64,000 nt of DNA from Flavobacterium ardleyense. GTDB taxonomy: Bacteria; Bacteroidota; Bacteroidia; Flavobacteriales; Flavobacteriaceae. This document shows positions 40,887-50,382 of the stretch, one piece after another. The position numbers and the translations under genes were made by a program. Under the pieces are notes generated by a model. It saw nothing but the letters and a program-made list of their open reading frames with translations. It did no database searches and was not told the origin of the DNA. Location of the stretch: NCBI RefSeq assembly GCF_033547075.1, contig NZ_CP137891.1, positions 1 to 64,000 on the forward strand. Direction: 5' to 3'. Each line of letters starts with the position of its first letter. The stretch's first letter is position 1.

Positions 40887-41366
40887 TTAATTTTTCTGAA
40901 AGTTATAAACCACTTGTGTAGATTTACCACCGATCATAACTCTATCAATTAATTGGAATGACGTTTCAGTCATTGCGCCCATATCAAGAACATATCCGTC
41001 ACGAACTTTTTTAGCTTTCATTCCTGCATCTAGAACTTTAAGTACAAATTGCCCTTCTTTATTTACAAACCATGCAATTGGAGAACTAAAAGATGGACAA
41101 GAAGCTGATACATTATTAAGCATCATCTCTCCCTTATTATTATTAGAAACAAATTTCCATGTACTTCCTTCGAAACATTTTGAATCCGCTATTTCAAAAG
41201 AGTTTACAGTCATTACATCAGATCCTGTGAAATCAACTGAAGATATTGTCCAGTTTCCTTTCATCATTCTCTCCACTTTGTTGTCTACTTTACTATTTGT
41301 CACAGATTGTGACTTGCAAGAATACAGCAATACTGTAAATACGCATAACATAATTAATTTTTTCAT
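40887..41366 (-). CDS. Small lipocalin-like lipoprotein
   Basis: Exported 159-residue protein with a lipoprotein signal (FTVLLYSC, Cys about 16). The mature part begins with a polar linker, then GNWTISSVDFTG and FEGSTWKFVSNNNKGEM, the opening strands seen in short Bacteroidota lipocalin-like proteins. The start was set at the ATG at 41366 (MKKLIMLCVF), because the longer frame adds ten residues that spoil the signal. It is upstream of the OmpA-like gene and probably cotranscribed; this pairing is common in Flavobacterium. Ligand unknown. Confidence 0.8.
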   Translation of the reverse strand: MKKLIMLCVFTVLLYSCKSQSVTNSKVDNKVERMMKGNWTISSVDFTGSDVMTVNSFEIADSKCFEGSTWKFVSNNNKGEMMLNNVSASCPSFSSPIAWFVNKEGQFVLKVLDAGMKAKKVRDGYVLDMGAMTETSFQLIDRVMIGGKSTQVVYNFQKN

Positions 41367-41393
41367 TGTTGGTTTTTTTAGAATTAGTAAAAG

Positions 41394-41401
41394 CAAATAT
41401 A
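41394..41401 (-). promoter_or_regulatory. Candidate -7 box (TATATTTG) of the lipoprotein-OmpA pair
   Basis: Exact TAnnTTTG match on the minus strand, 27 bases before the ATG at 41366. The -33 element is not clear. Confidence 0.4.
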
Positions 41402-41537
41402 CAAATGCCGCGCCAATTATGTTAAAATTGGTAACGTAATTAAAACAAAATTAACTATACACGTCATTTTGTCAGAATAATAAAGATTGGTCTTTAATTT
41501 GAAAGAAATGCTGTGAACCTTTTAAAACTAATCAATT

Positions 41538-43439
41538 ATGACGACTGGAAAAATTAATGTTTCGGTAGAAAACATATTTCCCCTTATCAAGAAATTCTTA
41601 TATAGCGACCACGAAATCTTTTTAAGAGAGTTGGTCTCCAATGCTACTGATGCAACATTAAAGCTTAAACACCTTACTAGTATTGGTGAAGCTAAAACAG
41701 AGTATGGGAATCCCATTATTGAAGTAAAAATTGACAAAGAAGGAAAAAAACTTCATATTATCGATCAAGGTTTAGGGATGACTGCTGACGAAGTTGAAAA
41801 ATATATCAACCAAGTCGCATTCTCAGGAGCCGAAGAATTCCTTGACAAATATAAGGATTCAGCCAAAGATTCAGGTATAATCGGACATTTTGGCTTAGGT
41901 TTTTATTCTGCATTTATGGTTGCAGAAAAAGTTGAAATTATCACAAAATCCTACAAAGATGAGCCTGCTGCTCATTGGACATGCGACGGTAGTCCCGAAT
42001 TTACATTGGAACCATCAGATAAAACATCGAGAGGATCTGAAATTATTTTGCATATAGCAGAAGATTCTTTAGAATTCCTTGAAGAAAATAGAATTAGCGA
42101 ACTCCTTAATAAGTACAATAAATTTATGCCAGTACCAATTAAATTTGGAACTCGCACAGAGAAGATTGAACAGAAAAAGGGCGAAGAAGTTTCAGCTGAA
42201 GATAAAGATGAAGAATTTAAAACTGTAGAAGTTGATAATATCATCAACAATCCTTCACCAGCTTGGACAAAGCAACCAACAGAACTTTCTGACGAAGACT
42301 ATAAAAGTTTCTATAGAGAATTGTATCCAATGCAATTTGAAGATCCATTATTTCACATTCACTTAAATGTAGATTATCCTTTTAATCTTACTGGAATTTT
42401 GTACTTCCCTAAACTAGGGGCTGATTTACAAATTCAGAAAGATAAAATTCAATTGTATCAAAATCAAGTTTATGTAACTGATAATGTTGAGGGGATTGTT
42501 CCAGAGTTTTTAACGATGCTAAAAGGAGTGATTGATTCTCCAGATATCCCATTAAATGTTTCTCGTTCATACCTTCAAGCCGACGGAGCAGTAAAGAAAA
42601 TTTCAAATTATATTACTCGTAAAGTTGCGGATAAATTGAAGTCATTATTCACAGAAAACCGTGAAGACTTTGAGAAAAAATGGAACGACATCAAAATTGT
42701 TCTTGAGTATGGAATGCTATCTGAGCCTAAATTTTATGAGAAAGCGGGAGCATTTACTTTATATCCGACAGTTGACGGAGAATATTTTACGCTGGACGAA
42801 CTTAAAGAAAATCTAAAAGATACTCACACCGATAAAGACGGAAAACTGACACTCCTTTATGCTGGTAATAAAGATGCGCAGCACAGTTATATTGCCGCTG
42901 CACAAGACAAAGGTTATAAAGTACTTTTATTAGATTCGCCAATTATTTCGCATTTAATGCAAAAATTAGAATCGGATAATGAAAATCTTGCATTTGTACG
43001 TGTCGATTCAGACCACATCGAAAATTTAATTAAGAAAGATGATACTACTCTTTCAAAATTATCAGATGACGAGCAAACAAAATTAAAAGAAGTGGTAGAA
43101 CATTTGGTTCCAAAGACTACTTACAGCGTGCAATTGGAAGCATTGGACAGCAACGCCTCGCCATTTATCATCACGCAGCCAGAATTTATGCGTAGAATGA
43201 AAGAAATGAGTCAGAGTGGTGGCGGCGGAATGTTTGGAATGGGTAATATGCCCGAAATGTATAATCTGGTGATTAATACAAATTCTGAATTGGCCAGTGG
43301 TATTTTAAATACAGAAGACAAGACTCAGCAAGAGCATTTGGTAAAACAAGCACTTGATCTTGCTAAACTTTCTCAAAACCTTCTGAAAGGTGAAGACCTT
43401 ACAGCTTTCGTGAAAAGAAGTTTTGAACTTATAAAATAA
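41538..43439 (+). CDS. htpG: Molecular chaperone HtpG (Hsp90)
   Basis: Cytosolic Hsp90 chaperone (633 aa). The GHKL ATPase domain is readable: FLRELVSNATDA (Asn for Mg-ATP), DQGLGMTADEV and GHFGLGFYSAFMVAEKV. The middle domain holds FPKLGADLQIQKDKIQLYQNQ and the conserved Arg loop LNVSRSYLQ, and the C-terminal dimerisation domain ends LKGEDLTAFVKRSFELIK. A 15-residue acidic insert (QKKGEEVSAEDKDEE) lies between N and middle domains, as in many Bacteroidota copies. Monocistronic, with a terminator following. Confidence 0.97.
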   Translation: MTTGKINVSVENIFPLIKKFLYSDHEIFLRELVSNATDATLKLKHLTSIGEAKTEYGNPIIEVKIDKEGKKLHIIDQGLGMTADEVEKYINQVAFSGAEEFLDKYKDSAKDSGIIGHFGLGFYSAFMVAEKVEIITKSYKDEPAAHWTCDGSPEFTLEPSDKTSRGSEIILHIAEDSLEFLEENRISELLNKYNKFMPVPIKFGTRTEKIEQKKGEEVSAEDKDEEFKTVEVDNIINNPSPAWTKQPTELSDEDYKSFYRELYPMQFEDPLFHIHLNVDYPFNLTGILYFPKLGADLQIQKDKIQLYQNQVYVTDNVEGIVPEFLTMLKGVIDSPDIPLNVSRSYLQADGAVKKISNYITRKVADKLKSLFTENREDFEKKWNDIKIVLEYGMLSEPKFYEKAGAFTLYPTVDGEYFTLDELKENLKDTHTDKDGKLTLLYAGNKDAQHSYIAAAQDKGYKVLLLDSPIISHLMQKLESDNENLAFVRVDSDHIENLIKKDDTTLSKLSDDEQTKLKEVVEHLVPKTTYSVQLEALDSNASPFIITQPEFMRRMKEMSQSGGGGMFGMGNMPEMYNLVINTNSELASGILNTEDKTQQEHLVKQALDLAKLSQNLLKGEDLTAFVKRSFELIK

Positions 43440-43463
43440 GGTTAAGTTAAATTAGATTAAAAT

Positions 43464-43496
43464 GCCTGCAATCATAGATTGTGGGCTTTTTTTTTT
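43464..43496 (+). terminator. Terminator of htpG
   Basis: Stem GCCTGCAATC / GATTGTGGGC with two wobble pairs and an ATA loop, followed by ten T. Confidence 0.8.
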
Positions 43497-43589
43497 GTGG
43501 ATATAGTATAATTAGAACTTTGTATTTTATAAATAATTTTTACAAGTAAAATGGTAAATTTCAGTTATTAATTTTGAAAATATTCTAAC

Positions 43590-43928
43590 ATGAAAAATTA
43601 TCACACTTATAAAGTTTGTATCGACGCTTGTCTCAACTGTGCGGCACTTTGCAATCATTGTGCAAATTCTTGTCTGCAAGAAGAAAACGTAAAAATGATG
43701 GCACGATGTATACAGTTAGATATGGAATGTGCGGCAATGTGTTATGCAGCAGCGCAATTAATGAGTTTGGGAAGTCCAAAAGCAGCTGAAGCTTGTGCGC
43801 TTTGTGCTGAATTTTGTGAAGCTTGTGCGGCGGAATGTGGACAGCACGATCACAAACACTGTCAAGAATGTGCCGAAGCTTGTAGTGAATGTGCAAGACA
43901 ATGTCGTAATATGTCAAATGCTGCTTAA
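43590..43928 (+). CDS. Four-helix-bundle copper-binding-type protein, 19 cysteines
   Basis: A 112-residue cysteine-rich protein of the DUF326/Csp-like four-helix-bundle family, whose studied members store many Cu(I) ions inside a helical bundle. It has 19 Cys, mostly as CxxC and CxxxC along helices (VCIDACLNCAALCNHC; EACALCAEFCEACAAEC; HCQECAEACSECARQC), plus a GQHDHKH metal-binding-like loop. There is no signal peptide, so it is cytosolic. No copper ATPase or metalloregulator gene is adjacent, so the metal and regulation are inferred from the family only. Confidence 0.87.
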   Translation: MKNYHTYKVCIDACLNCAALCNHCANSCLQEENVKMMARCIQLDMECAAMCYAAAQLMSLGSPKAAEACALCAEFCEACAAECGQHDHKHCQECAEACSECARQCRNMSNAA

Positions 43929-44267
43929 ATTGTTCATAATTTCAATTCTTTTTGATGTAATTTGAAATCTTTATCTTAAATTTGTGTTTAAGCAAAAAGC
44001 TCAACTTATGCCATTTAATTTCTATGAAAAGCAGCCGCCTATCGTAATCGCAACAAGCACGCGATTATTGACTGCTTTGCTATACCCTGAAATAAAGGCA
44101 TTGCAAATTTCAATTCCCTAACGATTACTTCTCAACGGGATTTGGCGAAAGCCCATCACAAAATACTTTTTATTACAAATTTCTTTAAGCAATCGTTATT
44201 GCTTAGTTTCAAATTACATCCTTTTTTCAAAAAAAATATAAAATCAACAGAATTGAATAATTTAATT
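43929..44267. other. Intergenic region with possible remnant frame and repeat
   Basis: It contains a 37-codon open frame at 44009-44122 (MPFNFYEKQPP...) without recognisable motifs and a TTTGGCGAAAGCC repeat copy at 44141-44153. The repeat is followed by sequence similar to that after the copy at 55763. No gene is called. Confidence 0.4.
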
Positions 44268-44672
44268 ATGACTATTATGAAAGACAAACCGATTCCAACC
44301 TTGACCTTGTCAGACTATACAATATTAAGAGATTTGACAAAAAGTCCACCGGACGCCAAAACTGTCAAAGAAGTTGCACAACTTTCGAAAGAGTTGGACC
44401 GTGCAATTGTAAATAAAGAGGACAAAATTGACGCAAATATAGTTCGCATACAATCTCATGTAGAAATTGAGGATATTGTAGCAAAACGCAAAATGAAAAT
44501 TCAAATTGTTCTTCCAAGTCAGTCTGATATTAAAGTGCAAAAAGTTTCTGTTTTAGCACCATTAAGTATTGCACTAATCGGATTTAAAGAAGGAGACGAA
44601 GTAGATTGGGAAATGCCGGCAGGAGTTAGGTCTTTGCGTATCATTTCGGTTACAAATGCAGATAGGACGTAA
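44268..44672 (+). CDS. GreA/GreB-family factor, Rnk-like
   Basis: A 134-residue protein with the C-terminal GreA/GreB domain, matching the layout of Rnk (nucleoside diphosphate kinase regulator), a factor related to transcript-cleavage factors that lacks the long coiled coil. Supporting segments are LDRAIVNKEDKIDAN, VEIEDIVAKRKMKIQIVLP and the closing LSIALIGFKEGDEVDWEMP. The longer frame from 44142 would add 42 unrelated residues that run through a repeat copy, so the ATG at 44268 was chosen. Followed by a strong terminator. Confidence 0.83.
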   Translation: MTIMKDKPIPTLTLSDYTILRDLTKSPPDAKTVKEVAQLSKELDRAIVNKEDKIDANIVRIQSHVEIEDIVAKRKMKIQIVLPSQSDIKVQKVSVLAPLSIALIGFKEGDEVDWEMPAGVRSLRIISVTNADRT

Positions 44673-44685
44673 TTATTGTCTTAAA

Positions 44686-44716
44686 AAAAAACACCTTTTA
44701 GCAAGGTGTTTTTTTT
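44686..44716 (+). terminator. Terminator of the Rnk-like gene
   Basis: Stem AACACCTT / AAGGTGTT extended by A-T pairs, with a TTAGC loop and eight T. Confidence 0.85.
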
Positions 44717-44754
44717 GCCCTAAATTCAAAATTTTCAAACAAATTTCTATAGCA

Positions 44755-45672
44755 GTGAGCGAGACTATATCAAAAAATAATATTTTAAAGGGAGTATTCC
44801 TAGTTGCTTTGGGAGCAACGAGCTACGGTATGCTAGCAACATTTGTTAAGCTGGCGTATATGGAAAATTACACCACCGCCGAAGTGCTGACTTCTCAATT
44901 TACTTTAGGCCTGCTTGGTTTAATTCTCATCAATTTTTGGCAGAAGACGCAAAAGAAAACCACCGTTATCAAAGCAAATTCAAAAGATATTAAACAGTTA
45001 TTGCTTGCTGGTACATCCACAGGTTTTACTGGAATCTTTTATTATATGGCGGTTAAGTTGGATATTCCAGTTTCAATATGCATTGTCTTATTGATGCAAA
45101 CCGTCTGGATGGGCGTGCTATTGGAAATGATTTTAACTAAAACATTGCCTTCAAAACGAAAGATAGTATCGGTAATTATTGTTCTAGTCGGAACAGTTCT
45201 GGCTACTAATCTAATTAATGCGGATTCAAATCTAAGCATCCTAGGTTTAGGGTCGGGATTACTAGCTGCAGTCTCATTTACGGCGACAATGTATACCGCC
45301 AATAGTATCGCACTGCATATTTCATCAGCACAAAGAAGTTTATATATGCTTATAGGCGGCGCGATGATGGTGGCTATATTTGCCCTGATCACCCAAGACC
45401 GACCATTCAATTTTGAAATTTTTGTCAAGTGGGGAATTATATTGTCACTTTTCGGAACTATTATTCCTCCTTTACTACTTACTGCAGGGTTTCCAAAAAC
45501 TGGAATTGGACTCGGTAGCATTGTCTCATCATTAGAATTGCCAGTATCTGTACTGATGGCGTATTTTATTTTGAATGAATCGGTGATTGCACTTCAATGG
45601 GTAGGAATCACTATGATTTTGGCTGCCATAGTAATTATGAATATGGATTTAATTAATTTTAGAAAAAAATAA
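44755..45672 (+). CDS. EamA/DMT-superfamily permease
   Basis: Inner-membrane transporter of the drug/metabolite (EamA) family, about ten transmembrane helices; substrate unknown. Both EamA repeats are visible, for example GVFLVALGATSYGMLATFVKL at the start and SVLMAYFILNESVIALQWVG near the end. The start is set at GTG 44755 (VSETISKNN), giving 305 aa, the normal family length. The frame upstream runs back through the preceding terminator and gene end and cannot be coding. If GTG is right, this is one of few non-ATG starts in the window. Confidence 0.86.
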   Translation: MSETISKNNILKGVFLVALGATSYGMLATFVKLAYMENYTTAEVLTSQFTLGLLGLILINFWQKTQKKTTVIKANSKDIKQLLLAGTSTGFTGIFYYMAVKLDIPVSICIVLLMQTVWMGVLLEMILTKTLPSKRKIVSVIIVLVGTVLATNLINADSNLSILGLGSGLLAAVSFTATMYTANSIALHISSAQRSLYMLIGGAMMVAIFALITQDRPFNFEIFVKWGIILSLFGTIIPPLLLTAGFPKTGIGLGSIVSSLELPVSVLMAYFILNESVIALQWVGITMILAAIVIMNMDLINFRKK

Positions 45673-45729
45673 TATCAAATAATTTACTGCTTTTTTGATA
45701 TCTTAGCTTTACGCCAAAAACCTTTTCCT

Positions 45730-46095
45730 ATGACTATTTTACCGTGGCACTTATACTTGATGGCAGCTATGTATTTTTTGGCGGGACTAAATCATTTCCG
45801 AAATCCAAAAATGTACATTAAAATCATTCCAAAATTCTTTTCAAATCCTAGTTTACTTAATAAGATAAGTGGTGCGAGTGAAATTATATTAGCGATTGGA
45901 TTGTGCATTCCGATGCTGACACATTATGCTGCTATTGGTATTATACTTTTACTGATAGCTATTTTCCCCGCAAACTTCTATATGTTATTAAATAAAAAAG
46001 CCTCTTTCGGATTGCCAAAATGGCTTCTTATGCTCAGAATTCCCTTTCAATTCATATTAATACTTTGGGCTTATTACTACACTAACTTTATTTAA
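45730..46095 (+). CDS. DoxX-family membrane protein
   Basis: A 121-residue four-helix membrane protein of the DoxX/DoxD-like family, with AAMYFLAGLNHFRNPKMYIKI at the N-terminus and KISGASEIILAIGLCIPML in the middle, which are family hallmarks. Members occur in respiratory or stress-related membrane complexes, but no specific role can be read here. It starts 57 bases after the permease and may be cotranscribed with it. Confidence 0.85.
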   Translation: MTILPWHLYLMAAMYFLAGLNHFRNPKMYIKIIPKFFSNPSLLNKISGASEIILAIGLCIPMLTHYAAIGIILLLIAIFPANFYMLLNKKASFGLPKWLLMLRIPFQFILILWAYYYTNFI

Positions 46096-46277
46096 TAGTT
46101 GAAAAGCAAGAAAGTTTGTATTGCAATGCTTATCATTGCAGTAAAGTAAAAATGTCTAAAGTAATTCAAACATTTCCTTCAAAAAAAGGAATCTTTTTGT
46201 TTCAAAAGATCGAGAATTTTACTAATATTGAACTACTAATAACGAACCAATTTTAAAAAAGTAATAATTAGCATTTA

Positions 46278-46556
46278 ATGAAAAAAAGTAACCGTTTGGA
46301 ACTCAATTTCGAACAAACAGAACGTCTTATAACAATGGCCCTTGAAGAAAGAAAGCCATTTGAGGCCATCAAGGAGGAATTTGGTGTTGCTGAGAAGGAG
46401 GTTTTAGAAATCATGAAAAAACGTCTTCCGAAGGAGAAGTTTGAACTGTGGCGAACGAAAGCCAACGCGACCAAACCCAAGCCTAAACCGATGGTAATAG
46501 ACGATTTTGACGAAGATTTGGACGGTAAGTATTATATGAAAAATAAAATTGATTAA
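46278..46556 (+). CDS. DUF2805 / TIGR03643 family small protein
   Basis: A 92-residue cytosolic protein. Its N-terminal 65 residues (ERLITMALEERKPFEAIKEEFG, then EKEVLEIMKKRLPKEKFELW) form the helix-turn-helix-like DUF2805 domain found across Bacteroidota and Proteobacteria. It ends with a lysine/proline linker and an acidic tail. Function unknown; the HTH-like shape suggests nucleic-acid binding, but this is inference. Monocistronic with a clear terminator. Confidence 0.85.
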   Translation: MKKSNRLELNFEQTERLITMALEERKPFEAIKEEFGVAEKEVLEIMKKRLPKEKFELWRTKANATKPKPKPMVIDDFDEDLDGKYYMKNKID

Positions 46557-46560
46557 ATTT

Positions 46561-46590
46561 AAACTCCTGCATTCGCAGGAGTTTTTTTTT
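46561..46590 (+). terminator. Terminator of the DUF2805 gene
   Basis: A perfect 10-bp stem AAACTCCTGC / GCAGGAGTTT with an ATTC loop and nine or more T. Confidence 0.88.
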
Positions 46591-46724
46591 AAGTCTTTGT
46601 AAGTAAATCATTTTTTTGGGCAGAAGATGATCAAGCCATTAATCTCATTGGAAGAAGACCATATATCACGAGAAAATCGTATTAAACTCAAATTTTTTGT
46701 TTTATTTTGCCAAAAATAATTTCT

Positions 46725-47450
46725 ATGAAAAAAGTATGTCTTGCCATCGCAACATTGCTCGTTTTGGCCAGTTGTTCAAATAAAGATCAAGCTAAAGATT
46801 TAACGCTTACTGGTACAATCAAAGGACTAAAGACTGGTACAGTTTATATTCAGAAATATCAAGACACAAGTTTAGTGGTTCTCGATAGTATAAAGATTGA
46901 TGGCAATTCGTCATTTGAAAGTCAACTGGATCTTGCCGAGCCAGAGATGCTCTATATTGTATTGGATCGTGGGGTTACCAGTACCATTGATAATAGTTTG
47001 CTAGTATTTGCTGAGCCTGGAAAGATTGATGTACAAACAGATTTAAAGCATTTTTATGCCAATGCAAAAGTAACTGGCTCTAAAAATCACGAACTGTATG
47101 AAAACTATAGAAAAATGAACAGCAAATTTAATGATCAACTACATGACTTGCTGCAACTCGATATGGATAATTTTAAAGCTGGAAAAAGCACAAATACAGC
47201 TGAAATTACCGAAAAAAGAAACTTGGTATTAAAGAGAAAATATTTAGCAGCAATTAATTTTGCGGTCAATCATAAAGAATATGAGATTGCGCCTTTTATC
47301 GCGCTATCGGAAATTAGTGATGCCAATGTCAAATATCTTGATACCATCAGTAAGTCCCTTACACCAAAAGTTAGCAGTAGTAAATACGGCAAAATGCTTG
47401 GTGACTATATAGAAATGCGCAAAGAAGATCAGGCAGCAGTTACAAAATAG
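46725..47450 (+). CDS. DUF4369-domain lipoprotein
   Basis: Exported 241-residue lipoprotein (signal LLVLASC, Cys17). The mature N-terminal half has the DUF4369 beta-domain (LTGTIKGLKTGTVYIQKYQD, VVLDSIKIDGNSSFES), which in many Bacteroidota proteins precedes a thioredoxin/TlpA-like domain. Here that thioredoxin part is absent and the rest is helical. The start at ATG 46725 was preferred over 46707 because it gives a clean signal peptide. Function unknown. Confidence 0.83.
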   Translation: MKKVCLAIATLLVLASCSNKDQAKDLTLTGTIKGLKTGTVYIQKYQDTSLVVLDSIKIDGNSSFESQLDLAEPEMLYIVLDRGVTSTIDNSLLVFAEPGKIDVQTDLKHFYANAKVTGSKNHELYENYRKMNSKFNDQLHDLLQLDMDNFKAGKSTNTAEITEKRNLVLKRKYLAAINFAVNHKEYEIAPFIALSEISDANVKYLDTISKSLTPKVSSSKYGKMLGDYIEMRKEDQAAVTK

Positions 47451-47470
47451 CTTATACAAATATAAATTTC

Positions 47471-47498
47471 AAAGCGGCACTATGGTGTCGCTTTTTTT
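47471..47498 (+). terminator. Terminator of the DUF4369 lipoprotein gene
   Basis: Stem AAAGCGGCAC / GTGTCGCTTT with one wobble, a TATG loop and seven T. Confidence 0.8.
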
Positions 47499-47499
47499 A

Positions 47500-48000
47500 T
47501 AACTGGTAATCAGTTATTGTATCGGAAGTGTCGTTAAACCTAATTGATTTGAATTGGAGAAGCACTAAAATTTAATTAGCCAAATTGACAAGATTAGTCT
47601 TAAACTATCAAATTTACAGCTATACAGCAATCAGTGATCACTTATAAATTTACATGTACAAATCGCAGTCTACTTATTATAAAAAAGCAGAGATTAGCGC
47701 TAATGAGCTTCAAACTTAATTACGGATGTGTTTAAACGATGCAGAGATAAATTAGAAAACCGAAAATTTTTGGTTTTAAAATAATCGTTAAAATATATAT
47801 ATTTATAACTACTCAATCGCTATTATAACAACTTCTAGTTATTTCGCTAAAATGGTATTGAAAAACTCCATTTCATTTAAAGATAATTAGTTACTCGACC
47901 ACGGAAAATAGTTTTAAACCATCGTATAATTCTATTATAAGATTTAAAAACATTTTGCGGGCTAATTATCTAAGCGCCTAATGTCAAAAACTATTAAACA
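47500..48000. other. Gene-free AT-rich region
   Basis: About 500 bases between convergent transcription units. No gene, repeat or promoter motif recognised. Confidence 0.5.
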
Positions 48001-48001
48001 A

Positions 48002-48028
48002 AAAAAGCCTCCTTTTGCAAGGAGGCTT
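48002..48028 (-). terminator. Terminator of the surface-protein cluster
   Basis: A perfect 10-bp stem AAGCCTCCTT / AAGGAGGCTT with a TTGC loop and a T-run on the minus strand, 26 bases past the last gene's stop. Confidence 0.87.
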
Positions 48029-48053
48029 CATTACTATGAATGATAGCGGTGAC

Positions 48054-50357
48054 TTAGAATTGAACTTTCTTAGTTACAACCCCATGATCTGTTGCTATTT
48101 GAACCAAGATAATTTGATTTTTGGCTCTCAAATCTGAGATGCTAGTTGAGCTAGCGTCTACATTTTCTTTGCTGTAAATCTTACGACCTTGAATATCAAA
48201 AATATCAATATTATTAATTGTGTATGTTCCTGCATTTACAGAAAGTACATTATCTTTTGAAATTACAATTACTGCATTTGCATTAGCAGCTACGTCATTG
48301 TTTGATAAATAATTCTCAACAAAAACAATTTTAAAACGAGCGTCGAAAGTTCCTGCTTCTGTTGCAAATGTATAAGATCCATTTCTTAGGTTCGTTTCAG
48401 TGTTTGTAAGCATATCAATCAAAATTGGATCAACAGCTTCTGTAAACATACCTGTTACATCATTAAGTGAAATAGTATAAGTTGCAGCAACGATAGTTTG
48501 CAATCTTAAGGCAATTTCATCAGTTTGCTCAAATGGTAGTGGTTTTCCTTGGATTACGAAAGATTGATCTTCGATCAAGTAGCTTAATCCAACATTTGGA
48601 TTCCCAAGAGTAGGAGTGTCTCCCACATCTATACCATCAGAAGCCTCTTGACCTGCAGTATAGGCAAGTAAAATTTCAGATCCAAAACCTGAACCACTAT
48701 TTAAGTGCAGATAAAATTTATGACGTTCTACGCCATCATCATCCGAGTTTGACCCATTTTTTAAGAATATATTTTGAAAATCATCATTTCTTTTAACGAG
48801 ATTCGAGAACGTTAATGTTGTAGCAACATCATCTGATCTTTTAACTATAAAACCTTGACCTACTTTAATAATACCGTTTGATCTTGTTGATTCTACCTCT
48901 GCTTCTCCTGGCACGATTACTCCAACAGGTCCATTAAGACCAAATGCAGAATAGTAAGCTGTATATGGATCAGTAGTATTCGCATTATTTCTTCTTCTCC
49001 AAAAATAAACATCTTTACCTATACTAGGATTTTCATTTATTAAAGCAAAAACACCAATATCCGTCGGATATGGATTTCCGACCATGTTGTATCCTGGCTC
49101 TAAATCCACGGTTACATCGGCCGCATTTGGCCTACCTTTGAATTCACCAAGCCATTTTTGACCAGGTACACCTTGCATGTAAGGGACCCAAGTATTAGGG
49201 GCACGTATAAGATATCCTTCTCCAGGTACAAAAACTTTACTTCCTGGATTATCAATAGTATTAAAATTATTATCTGCACTATTGTAACTATAAAATCTAG
49301 TTGTATTAGTTGCCGGAGAGAAAGCAAGTAAATTTTGTTGCAATACTGGAGATGACCACATTGTGTAATCTAGCCTATAGATCGGGTAGCTTTCTCGGTG
49401 AACGGTTATGTCTCCAACATTAGGAGTTGTACCAATCTGAAATAAATTTGCATTAGATTCTACCACAAAATTTGCTGCAGAACCTCCATTATTAATAATG
49501 TTTTCTGTAATCATAGCAAATGTCCCAGCCGCAAGGGTAAAAGTAACATTTGGAAAAACAGTTAGAGAATTTGCCAATAACGCAGAGCCATAATCATCAG
49601 CCCCACTATTATAATTAGCTTCTATATGAACTTCAACTTCTTCTGTAGGTTGAGCCAGCCATCCTTCAAGAGTATATCTCGCAATTGTCACTGGATCATC
49701 GGTTGTAGTTACACCAATTTCATTACTCCAACCAGTATAAGGTCCCTCGCCAACTCGCGCTCTTACTCTGTACTTGTACGCAGTTAATTGAGCAAGATCG
49801 GGAATTAATTTATTTAAAGCACCTGCTGTTGTTGCTACGCCAGGATTTGTCCAATTGGTATTTGAGGCCAATGTATATTGCACTTCGTATGAAGTAGCTC
49901 CCAAGGAAGCTTGCCATCTAGCTACGAAAGATGCGTTTGAAATATCTGTAGCAGCTATAGCTACTGGAGCATTTATACCAGTAGTAGTAAATTGTACTGC
50001 AGCGCTCCAAGCACTGCTAACATTTCCTGCACACCTAGATCTAATGTAAAAGAAGTAAGTTTGAAGAGGAGTTAATTGATTATATGTTATAGAACCATTT
50101 TGAGCAGCAGGTGCACTCACAAGAACTAATCCAGTTGCCCCACTACCAGGTGCTCCAGAAGTACGAAGTTCAGTTTGGTAATCTTCCAATGTAGGAGAAT
50201 CTGACAACGTCCATGTTAAGGTAGCACTTACCTGGTTTACACTTGCCACGGTTATTTCGGTGGGATGATCGCATTGTTGAGCCCATCCGCTCCCGATTGA
50301 CAATAGAAAAAACAGACAGATGCTGCCTATTTTACTTAAGAAAGTAATATTGTTCAT
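48054..50357 (-). CDS. Secreted fibronectin type III protein with T9SS type C-like sorting domain
   Basis: Surface or secreted protein of 767 residues. A signal peptide spans 1-27 (ending GWAQ). Two fibronectin type III domains follow, at about 30-128 and 130-218, the first with the repeated LRTSGAPGSGATGL loop. A long beta-rich region (about 225-685) includes YTMWSSPVLQ, GEGYLIRAP and YNMVGNPYPTDI, which is homologous to the matching part of the 932-residue neighbour. The C-terminal 75 residues (IDIFDIQGRKIYSKENVD, then IILVQIATDHGVVTKKVQF) form a type 9 secretion sorting domain of the type C pattern. Last gene of the cluster. Ligand unknown. Confidence 0.85.
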   Translation of the reverse strand: MNNITFLSKIGSICLFFLLSIGSGWAQQCDHPTEITVASVNQVSATLTWTLSDSPTLEDYQTELRTSGAPGSGATGLVLVSAPAAQNGSITYNQLTPLQTYFFYIRSRCAGNVSSAWSAAVQFTTTGINAPVAIAATDISNASFVARWQASLGATSYEVQYTLASNTNWTNPGVATTAGALNKLIPDLAQLTAYKYRVRARVGEGPYTGWSNEIGVTTTDDPVTIARYTLEGWLAQPTEEVEVHIEANYNSGADDYGSALLANSLTVFPNVTFTLAAGTFAMITENIINNGGSAANFVVESNANLFQIGTTPNVGDITVHRESYPIYRLDYTMWSSPVLQQNLLAFSPATNTTRFYSYNSADNNFNTIDNPGSKVFVPGEGYLIRAPNTWVPYMQGVPGQKWLGEFKGRPNAADVTVDLEPGYNMVGNPYPTDIGVFALINENPSIGKDVYFWRRRNNANTTDPYTAYYSAFGLNGPVGVIVPGEAEVESTRSNGIIKVGQGFIVKRSDDVATTLTFSNLVKRNDDFQNIFLKNGSNSDDDGVERHKFYLHLNSGSGFGSEILLAYTAGQEASDGIDVGDTPTLGNPNVGLSYLIEDQSFVIQGKPLPFEQTDEIALRLQTIVAATYTISLNDVTGMFTEAVDPILIDMLTNTETNLRNGSYTFATEAGTFDARFKIVFVENYLSNNDVAANANAVIVISKDNVLSVNAGTYTINNIDIFDIQGRKIYSKENVDASSTSISDLRAKNQIILVQIATDHGVVTKKVQF

Positions 50358-50382
50358 AGTTTAATATTTAAAGTTTGTAAAG

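Noticed and set aside
44142..44267. 42-residue N-terminal extension of the Rnk-like protein
   Set aside because: It runs through a repeat copy (44141-44153) and is absent from the normal family length; the ATG at 44268 fits.
44656..44754. 33-residue N-terminal extension of the EamA permease
   Set aside because: It overlaps the previous gene's end and its terminator hairpin; the GTG at 44755 gives the family length.
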